From positions 1-32,607 of the forward strand of contig JAKFEY010000017.1 in the NCBI GenBank assembly GCA_036675475.1: a stretch of DNA of 32,607 bases. Reading direction: 5' to 3'. This DNA is from JALYRV01 sp036675475. Its GTDB lineage: Bacteria > Acidobacteriota > Vicinamibacteria > Vicinamibacterales > SCN-69-37. Both the position numbers and the translations under genes were made by a program. Below, piece after piece: positions 25,629-32,607 of the stretch. Under the pieces are notes generated by a model. That model ran no database searches, was not told the origin of the DNA, and worked only from the letters and a program-made list of their open reading frames with translations. Within the stretch, counting starts at the first letter, position 1; every line of letters starts with the position of its first letter.

Positions 25629-26846
25629 TCAGTGGCGCGCGGCCGCGCCCGATACGTACGCCAGGATTTCGTCGGCGGCGCGCGCGGGCCCGCCCGCGGC
25701 GCGCAGGGTGTCGCCCGCGGCGCGCGACGCCGCGGCGTACGCGGGCGCGTCGAGCACGCGCGCGGCATGCGCGCGCAGGCTGTCGGCCGTGGCGGCGCCG
25801 CGGTCGAGCACCTCGCCCGCGCCCGCCTCCGCCACCTGCCGCGCCACGATGTGATGGTCGGCGGCCGACGGCAGCACGAGCATCGGCACGCCGGCCAGCA
25901 TGGCCTCATGCGCGCTGTTGATGCCGCCGTGCGTGATGAACAGCGACGTGCGCGCGAGCAGCGCCTGCTGGGGCACGGAGGCGCGCACGACGACGCCGGG
26001 CGGCGGCGCCGGCAGCCGCGCGAGATCGATCCGATGGCCGGCGGCGATCACCACCGTGTCCCCGCGGCCTCCGAACGCCTCGAAGCACATCTCGTAGAAC
26101 GGGATGTCGTCGTTGTACATCGTTCCGAGTGAGATGAAGAGGAGCCGCCGCGATGGATCGATCGGGAAATCGAACGTCGCATCTTCGGCGTCGCCCGCAC
26201 TGGCCGGCCCGGTGAACCGGTACGCCGCCGGGAAGCGATCGCCGCCGGGCTGAAACGCGCGGGAGGTGAAGACGATCGAGCATCCCTGCGGGTTGCCCAG
26301 ATAGCCGATGATGCCGGGCGACTGCGTCGCGAAGCGGCGGTCGAGCGCGCGCGCGCGCTCGAAGTACGCGGTGAGCCCTTCGAGCCCGAGCAGCGTCGCG
26401 TCAGCCGATGCCTGCCCGTACAGATGCCCGAGCAGCTCCGCCGGCGAGAGCAGATCCGGGCTTACCGCGAACATCGCGCACAACGTGGCCGCCGGCAGCT
26501 GCAGGTGCTGCGCGGCCAGGTTGCCCCACACCGCGTGCGCTTCGACGAGCAGGTAGGACGGCTGTTCCTCGCGCGTGCGCGCGATCACGTCCGCGAGAAT
26601 CTCTTCGGACGTCTGCATCAGGCCCGCCATCCCGCCGAGCAGTCCGCCGGATCCGAGGCTGCGCTCGAACAGCGCCTGCGGTCCATAGGCGCGAAACTCG
26701 GCTCCGGTGCGCTCGATGCGCGCGCGGAACGGCTCGGTCGCAAAGTACACGACCCGCTCGCCGCGGCGGACGAGTTCGGCCGTCACCGGCAGCGTCGGAT
26801 TGATGTGGCCGGCGGCGGGATGCCCGAGGATGACCGCGGTGGCCAT
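25629..26846 (-). CDS. MGT-family glycosyltransferase, copy 2 (altered donor motif)
   Basis: 405-residue GT1-type enzyme starting at the ATG at 26846, 2 nt after the copy 3 stop; the frame is open further upstream only by overlap with copy 3. GHINPTLPV (His14) is at the N-terminus, ISLGTMYND in the hinge, and ITHGGINSAHEA in the donor loop. Where copies 1 and 3 have GDQ, this copy has AADHHIV: Asp330 is kept but Gln is replaced by His331. In plant UGTs a terminal His at this place is linked with galactose rather than glucose. A different donor sugar is therefore possible but unproven. It shares the GNPQ/FTSRAFQ segment with copy 1 and LVRRGERVVYF with copy 3. Confidence 0.9.
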   Translation of the reverse strand: MATAVILGHPAAGHINPTLPVTAELVRRGERVVYFATEPFRARIERTGAEFRAYGPQALFERSLGSGGLLGGMAGLMQTSEEILADVIARTREEQPSYLLVEAHAVWGNLAAQHLQLPAATLCAMFAVSPDLLSPAELLGHLYGQASADATLLGLEGLTAYFERARALDRRFATQSPGIIGYLGNPQGCSIVFTSRAFQPGGDRFPAAYRFTGPASAGDAEDATFDFPIDPSRRLLFISLGTMYNDDIPFYEMCFEAFGGRGDTVVIAAGHRIDLARLPAPPPGVVVRASVPQQALLARTSLFITHGGINSAHEAMLAGVPMLVLPSAADHHIVARQVAEAGAGEVLDRGAATADSLRAHAARVLDAPAYAAASRAAGDTLRAAGGPARAADEILAYVSGAAARH

Positions 26847-26848
26847 GC

Positions 26849-28048
26849 TCAGCGATCTCCGCGCCACGCCGGCGACGCGATGGCCGCGGCCGCGCCTGCC
26901 GGGCCGCACGTCTCGCGGAACGAGGCGCTGACGGCGCGCGCGCCGCCGGCAAGCCGCTCGTCGCCGAGCGCCGTTTCGATCGCCGCCGCGATCTGCTCCG
27001 GAGACGGATCGCCCGGCGGCAGGATGGCGCCGGCGCCCAGCGCCGCGACACGGCCGGCCACCAGATGCTGGTCGCCATGCTGCGGAAACACCACGAGCGG
27101 CACCCCGAACCAGAGCGCTTCGCTGACGCTGTTCATCCCGCCATGCGTGACAAACGCCGAAGCCCGCCGGAGGACGTCAATCTGATCGACGCGTTCGTGC
27201 ACCTCCGCGTTCGGCGGAATGGCGCCGAGGGCCATCCGATCCACGCGCGACCCGGCCGCCATCACCATCGTCCACGGCCGATCGCGGCACGCCTCGAGGC
27301 ACGCGCGGAAGAAACCGGGCCGCGCGTTGAAGATGGTGCCGAGCGAAACGAACACGAGCGGCGGCGTGGCGCGCTCGACGGGCGGCGCCTCCGCGCGCGG
27401 CATCGACGGTCCCGCGAACAGGTAGTCGTCGCCGTAGCGATCGCCGTCCAGATGGAACATGCGCGACGTGAAGAGCACGTTCAGCCGCTGACGGCCTGCG
27501 AAGAACTCGACGATGTTGGGACTGAGCGTGTGGTGGCGCGCATCGATGCGCCGCGACACCTCGATGTAGGTATTGAGCGCGTCGATGCCGGCCAGCACGA
27601 CTGGTTTCGGCGCGCGGCCGTACGCGCGCGCCAGCATCTCATCGACCGTGATCACGTCGGGATGCGGGACGAACACCGAGGCCAAGGTCGCCGCCGGCAC
27701 CTGCAGCACCTGCTGCGCGAGATGCCCCCACACGCACATCGAGTCGATCAGCAGATAGTCGGGGCGCTCGGCCTCGAGCCGATCGAGTACCGCCGGCAGC
27801 ACGCGCTCGGCGAGCGTCATCAGATAGGCCATCACGCTGTACAACCCGCCGGTGTGGGCGGGCGGATCGAACGCGGCGGGATCGCCGTAACTCGCGTACG
27901 TCGCGCCGGTGGCCTCGATCGCGCGGCGATACGGCTCGGTGCCGAAGTACACGACGCGCTCGCCGCGGCGGACCAGGCCGGCCACGACGGGCCAGGTCGC
28001 GTTCATGTGGCCGTGCTCGGGCAGGTTCAGGACAACGGTCGTGGCCAT
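26849..28048 (-). CDS. MGT-family glycosyltransferase, copy 3
   Basis: 399-residue GT1/MGT-type enzyme, first of the tailoring genes after the PKS/NRPS gene; the ATG at 28048 lies 4 bp after the NRPS stop. The acceptor domain has GHMNATWPV with the expected His. The donor domain has VSLGTIFN, VTHGGMNSVSEA, and PQHGDQHLV with the canonical Asp-Gln pair. VGSRVD-type loop residues (AAGSRVDRM) lie in the hinge. The acceptor is probably the released polyketide-peptide or an already glycosylated form. Three adjacent family members suggest tandem duplication followed by divergence, giving up to three sugar additions. Confidence 0.9.
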   Translation of the reverse strand: MATTVVLNLPEHGHMNATWPVVAGLVRRGERVVYFGTEPYRRAIEATGATYASYGDPAAFDPPAHTGGLYSVMAYLMTLAERVLPAVLDRLEAERPDYLLIDSMCVWGHLAQQVLQVPAATLASVFVPHPDVITVDEMLARAYGRAPKPVVLAGIDALNTYIEVSRRIDARHHTLSPNIVEFFAGRQRLNVLFTSRMFHLDGDRYGDDYLFAGPSMPRAEAPPVERATPPLVFVSLGTIFNARPGFFRACLEACRDRPWTMVMAAGSRVDRMALGAIPPNAEVHERVDQIDVLRRASAFVTHGGMNSVSEALWFGVPLVVFPQHGDQHLVAGRVAALGAGAILPPGDPSPEQIAAAIETALGDERLAGGARAVSASFRETCGPAGAAAAIASPAWRGDR

Positions 28049-28052
28049 GGGT

Positions 28053-31000
28053 TCATCCAGCCTGCGCGAGACAGCCGGCCAGCGCCTGCGCCAGCACGCG
28101 CACGTGCGGCGGCCGCAGCACCGCGAAGTGATCGCCCGGCACCGCGTGCACGTCGACGTCGGCGACGGCGCCCCAGCCCCACGTGGGATCGTGCGGCGGC
28201 ACCACGGCGTGCGCCGGCGCCGCGTCGGTGCGCAGCAGCGCGACGCGGACGGGATGCGTGCGCGCCGGCAGCGTGTAGCGGACGCCGAGATGCGCCTTGA
28301 AGAGCGTCAGCACGTTCTTCAGGTGCCTGATGTCGGCGTCGCCGGGATAGAGGTCGGCCGCGCTGAGCGCGTCCTTGAAATGCCGGAGCTGCGCGTCCGG
28401 ATCGCGGGCTTCGAGTTCGTCGACCGAGAGGATCATCTCCGGGTTGAGCAGATGCCTGATGCGATCGCCGAGCTCGAAAATCCAGCGCGCGTCGCTCCAC
28501 CCGCTCGTGTCGAACGGCCGGCCGGATGACGGCGCCGCCGTATCGATCACGGCCAGCACCGCGACCTCCTCGCCCGCCGCGATCAGCCGCTGCGCCATCT
28601 CGTAGGCCACCCAGCCGCCGAGCGAGTGTCCGCCGAGCCGGTACGGCCCGCGAGGCTGCACGGCGCGCATGGCGTCGAGATAATGACCGGCCATTTGCTC
28701 GACCGTGGTGTCGGGCGGCGCCTCGCCATCGAAGCCGACACCCTGGAAGCCGAAGAAGGGCTGTTCGGGGCCGAGCTGCCGCGCCAGATGATAGAGATAG
28801 ATGGCGTTGCCGCCCGCGCCCGGCACGCAGAAGAACGGCGCGTGCGTGCCGTTGGGCTGAATCGGCACGAGCGCCGAGCGTTCCGGTGCCGCGCGAAGCG
28901 CGCGCACGGCCGACGCGAGCTGCTCAATCGTCGGGCCGCGCAGAATCGTCGTCAGCGGCAGCTCGCGGCCGGCGAGCGTCTCGAGCCGCGACATCAGGCG
29001 CACCGCCATCAGCGAGTGGCCGCCGATGTCGAAGAAGTTGTCGCGCACGCCGATCGGGCGCACGCCGAGCACCGCCTCCCACTCGGCCGCGATCTGCATT
29101 TCGAGCGTGTCGCGCGGCGGCACGAAGCCGGCCGCGACCGCCGCCGGGCCCGGCGCCGGCAGACTGCGGTCATCCACCTTGCCGTTGGTCGTGAGCGGCA
29201 GCGCCGCGAGCGGCACGATGGCCGAGGGCAGCATGTAGGGCGGCAGATCGGCGGCCAGGTGCCGCAGCAGCTCCGCCGCCGGCACCTCGGCGCCGTCGCG
29301 CGTGACGATGTAGGCGATGAGGCGCGGGTCGGCGGGCCGCTGCCGGTCGAGGGTGACGGCGGCGGCACTCACGGCCGGATGGCGCACGAGCGCGCCCTCG
29401 ATTTCCCCCGGCTCGATGCGATATCCGCGAATCTTGATCTGGCCGTCGGCGCGGCCGAGGAATTCGAGCACGCCGTCGGCGCGCCAGCGGGCGAGGTCGC
29501 CGCTCTTGTACATGCGCGCGTCCGGATCATCCGTGAATGGATCGCGCAGGAAGCGCTCGGCGGTCAGGTCGGCGCGGTTGCGGTAGCCGCGGCCGACGCC
29601 CGCGCCGCCGATATACAGCTCGCCGGCGACTCCGCGCGGCACCGGGGCTCCCGTCGCGTCGAGCACGTACAAGGATGTGTTCGCGATGGGCCGTCCGATC
29701 GGCACCATCCCCTGCGCCGGCGTCAGGACCTCGTGGATCGAGCAGCCTACGACCGTTTCGGTGGGCCCGTACTCGTTGATGAACCGCGTGCCAGGGCAGC
29801 GCGCCTGCCAGTAGCGCAGCCGCTCGCCCGTGAGCGCCTCGCCCCCGATGACGAAGGCGCGCGCGGCGCCGGCACACTCGGCCTCGCCGATCAGATGCTC
29901 GAGCATCTCGAGATGCGCGGGTGTCAGCTTCAGCAGGCTGAAGTCACGGCGCGCGGTGATCAGCTGCGCCAGGGCTTCGATCGCGCCTGCCGACGGCACC
30001 AGCACGACGCGGCCGCCGCAGATCAGCGGCAGCAGCAGGCTCGTGATGGTCGCGTCGAAGCCGATCGACGTGCTGACCGGCGCCCCGATGCCCGCGTCCG
30101 CGGCGTACGCGTCGCGCGCCCATACGAGGTAGTTGGTGAGCTGCCGGTGCTCGATCTCGACGCCCTTCGGCCTGCCGGTCGATCCCGACGTGTACATCAC
30201 ATACGCGAGATCGCTCGGGGCGGGTGTCGCGCTTCCGGCGAGCGAGCCGGCCCGGGCGATGGCGGGCCAGTCGGTGTCGAGCCGCACCAGCGTGGCGTCG
30301 AGAGCCGACACCGCGGCCGCAACGGCCGCCGTCGTCAACACGACCCGCACGCCCGCATCATCGGCAATCCAGCGCAGGCGATCGGGCGGTGCATCCGGAT
30401 CGAGCGGCACGAACGCGGCGCCGGCTTTGTGCACGCCGAGCATCGCGACGACGAGCTCGGGCGTGCGGTCGAGGCAGATCGCCACCAGCGCGCCAGGCCC
30501 GGCGCCGAGACCTCGCAGGTGCGCCGCAAGTTGATTGGCGCGCTCGTCGATCTGCGCGTACGTCACGCACGCGCCGTCGCATTCGGCCGCGACGGCGCCG
30601 GGCGTGCGCGCGGCCGCCGCTTCGAACAATTGCGGGAACGTCTCGTGCCGGACGGCCGTGCGCGGCCCGCGCCCGAGGTCGAGCAGCGCGCGGCGCTGCG
30701 GCGCATCGGCGATCGGAATCGCCCCCACGCGGTCGCCGGGGTGCGCCGTGACATGGCTGAGCACGGAAACGAGCATCGCGCCGAGCCGTTCGATCGTCAC
30801 CGGAAGAAACAGGTCGCTGTTGTATTTCAGCGTGGCCTGCAGCCTGCCGTCCTCGTCGGTGACGTGCAGGCCGAGGTCGAACTGGCCTTCCTCTTCGGCA
30901 AGCGGATAGCGCGACCAGGCGAGCCGATCGCCGCCCGCCGTCTGCTTCAGCGCCGGCCTGTAGGACGCCGCCGGTTTCGAGAGGCTGAAGTCCACCTGGA

Positions 31001-32607
31001 AGATCGGCGCGCGGCCCGGATCGCGCGGCGGCTGCAGCCGTTCCACGAGCACGGGGAACGGAAAATCGCTGTGCGCGATCGCGTCGACGGCCGCCTGGCG
31101 CACGCGCGCCAGCAGCGCGCGAAACGGCGGATCGTCGTCGAGGCGGGCGCGGATGGGCACCGGATTCGCGAAGTTGCCGACGACATCCTGAAAGGCCGCG
31201 GGACGTCCGAGCGTGGCGGTGCCGACGATCACGTCCGTCTGGCCGGTGACGCGATGGAGCAGCGCGGTGAACGCCGCGAGGAGCGCGGCGAACAGCGTCG
31301 CGTGCTCGTCGTGGGCGAGCGCGCGCAACGCGCCAGTGACTGCCGGCGGCAGCTCGACTTGAATCGATGCGCCGTTGTAGGTCTGCACCGCCGGCCGCGG
31401 ATGGTCGGTCTGCAGATCGAGCGCCGGCAGGCTGCCGGCCAGCGTCGCGCGCCAGTACGCCCAGCTCTGCGCGCCGCGCGGCCCGTCGATCCATTCGCGC
31501 TGCCAGGCGACGAAATCGGCGTACGCGCGCGCGGGCGGCGACACGGCCGGAATCCCGCCGGTCCGGGCCGCGTGATACAGCGACTGGATGTCTTCGAGCA
31601 GCGTCCAGCACGACAGCGCGTCGCACGCGATGTGATGCATCGTCAGCAGCAGCACCGAGCCGGCGTCGCCGCGCGCGAACACCTGCGCGCGCATGAGCCC
31701 GCGCTCGAGATCGAAAGGCCGCCGCTGCGAATCGGCGAGCCCCGCATCGAGCGCGGCCTGGGTCCAGCCGCGCGCGTCGATGATCTCGAGCGCGGCGCCC
31801 GTTTCGAGCACCTCGAGCATCGGCACGCCGGCATCCACCAGGACGCGCGCCCGCAGCAGCGCATGGCGGCCGGTGGCCGCGTCGATCGCGCGCGCCAGCG
31901 CGGAGTGATCGACGGGCTCGGCGATCGCCAGCGCGATGCCGACGTTGTAGGCATGGCTCTGCGGCGCCTGCCGGTGGATGAACCAGAGCGCCTGCTGGCC
32001 CGCCGAAAGCGGAAACCGCGTCGCCGGCGTCCCGCGCCGCGTCTCCGTGACGGCCTCGGGAGCGATGGCCAGCGCCGCAGCGTCCACGATGGCGGCGAGA
32101 CTCGCGCCCGAGAGCAGCGTGCCGAGCTCGAGATCGACGCCCAGCTCGCGCTCCGCCCACGCCTTCAGCTCCACGGCCATCAGCGAATCGAGCCCGGCAT
32201 CGAGGAGGGGTTCGTCGCGGCGCGGAGGCGTATCGAGGCCGAGCACACCCATCGCCTGCACTTCGACGGCGCGCAGCAGCAGCTCGCGCCGCGCCTCCAC
32301 CGGCGCCGATCGGATCCGGCTCACGAAGTCGGGATCGAGCCGCGACGGCGCCGGAGACGCGGGTGCCGACGCTGTCGGCGCGGGCGTGTCCGCCGCGAGC
32401 GCCCAGTGGCGCGTGCGCTGAAACGGGTACGTAGGCAGCGCCACACGCCGGCGCGGCGCGGCTGGATCGAGCGACGCCCAGTCGACCGTGGCGCCGGCCG
32501 TGTAAGCGGCGGCGAGCCGCGTGACCGACGCGTCGCGCGTTTCACCGGGCGCGCGCGCGGCGTCACCCGCCGGGCGCACGTGCGCCGCCGGCACCGCGGC
32601 GGCCCGC
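28053..32607 (-). CDS. Hybrid PKS/NRPS terminal protein: post-AT linker-ACP-C-A-PCP-TE (N-terminus beyond window)
   Basis: Over 1,510 residues are visible and the frame is open at the right edge, so the start lies outside. Residues counted from 32594: 30-64 are a PKS post-AT linker ending LPTYPFQRTRHW. The ACP is at about 95-175 (phosphopantetheine Ser137 in GLDSLMA). The C domain is at about 190-640, with HHIACD (320-325). The A domain at about 640-1140 has A3 YTSGSTGRPKG, A5 NEYGPTE, A7 YKSGDLARW, A8 GRADGQIKIRGYRIEPGEIE, and A10 LTTNGKVD. The PCP has Ser1194 in DIGGHSLM. The TE at about 1245-1513 has Ser1324 in GGHSLGG, Asp1351 and His1489. It adds one amino acid to a polyketide chain and releases it. 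The stop lies 4 bp before the first glycosyltransferase. Confidence 0.95.
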   Translation of the reverse strand, partial: RAAAVPAAHVRPAGDAARAPGETRDASVTRLAAAYTAGATVDWASLDPAAPRRRVALPTYPFQRTRHWALAADTPAPTASAPASPAPSRLDPDFVSRIRSAPVEARRELLLRAVEVQAMGVLGLDTPPRRDEPLLDAGLDSLMAVELKAWAERELGVDLELGTLLSGASLAAIVDAAALAIAPEAVTETRRGTPATRFPLSAGQQALWFIHRQAPQSHAYNVGIALAIAEPVDHSALARAIDAATGRHALLRARVLVDAGVPMLEVLETGAALEIIDARGWTQAALDAGLADSQRRPFDLERGLMRAQVFARGDAGSVLLLTMHHIACDALSCWTLLEDIQSLYHAARTGGIPAVSPPARAYADFVAWQREWIDGPRGAQSWAYWRATLAGSLPALDLQTDHPRPAVQTYNGASIQVELPPAVTGALRALAHDEHATLFAALLAAFTALLHRVTGQTDVIVGTATLGRPAAFQDVVGNFANPVPIRARLDDDPPFRALLARVRQAAVDAIAHSDFPFPVLVERLQPPRDPGRAPIFQVDFSLSKPAASYRPALKQTAGGDRLAWSRYPLAEEEGQFDLGLHVTDEDGRLQATLKYNSDLFLPVTIERLGAMLVSVLSHVTAHPGDRVGAIPIADAPQRRALLDLGRGPRTAVRHETFPQLFEAAAARTPGAVAAECDGACVTYAQIDERANQLAAHLRGLGAGPGALVAICLDRTPELVVAMLGVHKAGAAFVPLDPDAPPDRLRWIADDAGVRVVLTTAAVAAAVSALDATLVRLDTDWPAIARAGSLAGSATPAPSDLAYVMYTSGSTGRPKGVEIEHRQLTNYLVWARDAYAADAGIGAPVSTSIGFDATITSLLLPLICGGRVVLVPSAGAIEALAQLITARRDFSLLKLTPAHLEMLEHLIGEAECAGAARAFVIGGEALTGERLRYWQARCPGTRFINEYGPTETVVGCSIHEVLTPAQGMVPIGRPIANTSLYVLDATGAPVPRGVAGELYIGGAGVGRGYRNRADLTAERFLRDPFTDDPDARMYKSGDLARWRADGVLEFLGRADGQIKIRGYRIEPGEIEGALVRHPAVSAAAVTLDRQRPADPRLIAYIVTRDGAEVPAAELLRHLAADLPPYMLPSAIVPLAALPLTTNGKVDDRSLPAPGPAAVAAGFVPPRDTLEMQIAAEWEAVLGVRPIGVRDNFFDIGGHSLMAVRLMSRLETLAGRELPLTTILRGPTIEQLASAVRALRAAPERSALVPIQPNGTHAPFFCVPGAGGNAIYLYHLARQLGPEQPFFGFQGVGFDGEAPPDTTVEQMAGHYLDAMRAVQPRGPYRLGGHSLGGWVAYEMAQRLIAAGEEVAVLAVIDTAAPSSGRPFDTSGWSDARWIFELGDRIRHLLNPEMILSVDELEARDPDAQLRHFKDALSAADLYPGDADIRHLKNVLTLFKAHLGVRYTLPARTHPVRVALLRTDAAPAHAVVPPHDPTWGWGAVADVDVHAVPGDHFAVLRPPHVRVLAQALAGCLAQAG

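Noticed and set aside
32592..32594. GTG as the start of the PKS/NRPS protein
   Set aside because: The frame continues upstream to the edge, and the sequence begins within a PKS post-AT linker, so this is an internal valine.

Overview
The window is a GC-rich (roughly two thirds G+C by eye) bacterial chromosome segment with tightly packed genes and only short spacers. Gene content and style suggest an Acidobacteriota genome, possibly of the Vicinamibacteria type. The hints are the dcw cluster order, a full-length primary sigma factor next to dnaG, and short palindromic spacers. This is inference: no rRNA or marker comparison was possible. Myxococcota-like lineages are the main alternative.

Region 1 (1-9752, + strand) is the division and cell-wall (dcw) cluster: mraY (5' end cut by the window), murD, ftsW, murG, murC, ftsQ/divIB, ftsA and ftsZ. 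It makes and flips lipid-linked peptidoglycan precursor and builds the division ring. murB and ddl, often found between murC and ftsQ, are absent here. A 124-bp inverted-repeat element sits between murD and ftsW, and a hairpin abuts the ftsA ribosome binding site.

Region 2 (9780-14475) holds a B12-binding-type radical SAM protein, a small SpoVG-like protein, a PgeF/YfiH multicopper-fold enzyme, an RNase HI, a coiled-coil C4 zinc-ribbon protein, and a CAU-anticodon tRNA. The spacers carry several palindromic or low-complexity repeats.

Region 3 (14474-18002, - strand) is a dnaG-rpoD operon. Divergent from it is a ParA/MinD-type ATPase that overlaps a DUF481-type outer-membrane barrel gene with an unusual membrane-anchored N-terminal extension.

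Region 4 (19897-32607) is accessory. It has an SPFH/prohibitin-like protein that appears to carry a winged-helix insertion, a type II thioesterase directly upstream of it, a divergent DUF697 membrane protein, and a sugar-nucleotide epimerase-like protein. Then comes a tight - strand operon: a hybrid PKS/NRPS terminal protein (post-AT linker, ACP, C, A, PCP and TE; its N-terminus lies beyond the right edge), three MGT-family glycosyltransferases and an FkbM methyltransferase. Together these look like the end of a biosynthetic gene cluster. The assembly line would add one amino acid (A-domain code closest to Asn) to a polyketide, release the chain by the TE, and pass it to glycosylation and O-methylation. 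This cluster is the best candidate for an undescribed system in the window.
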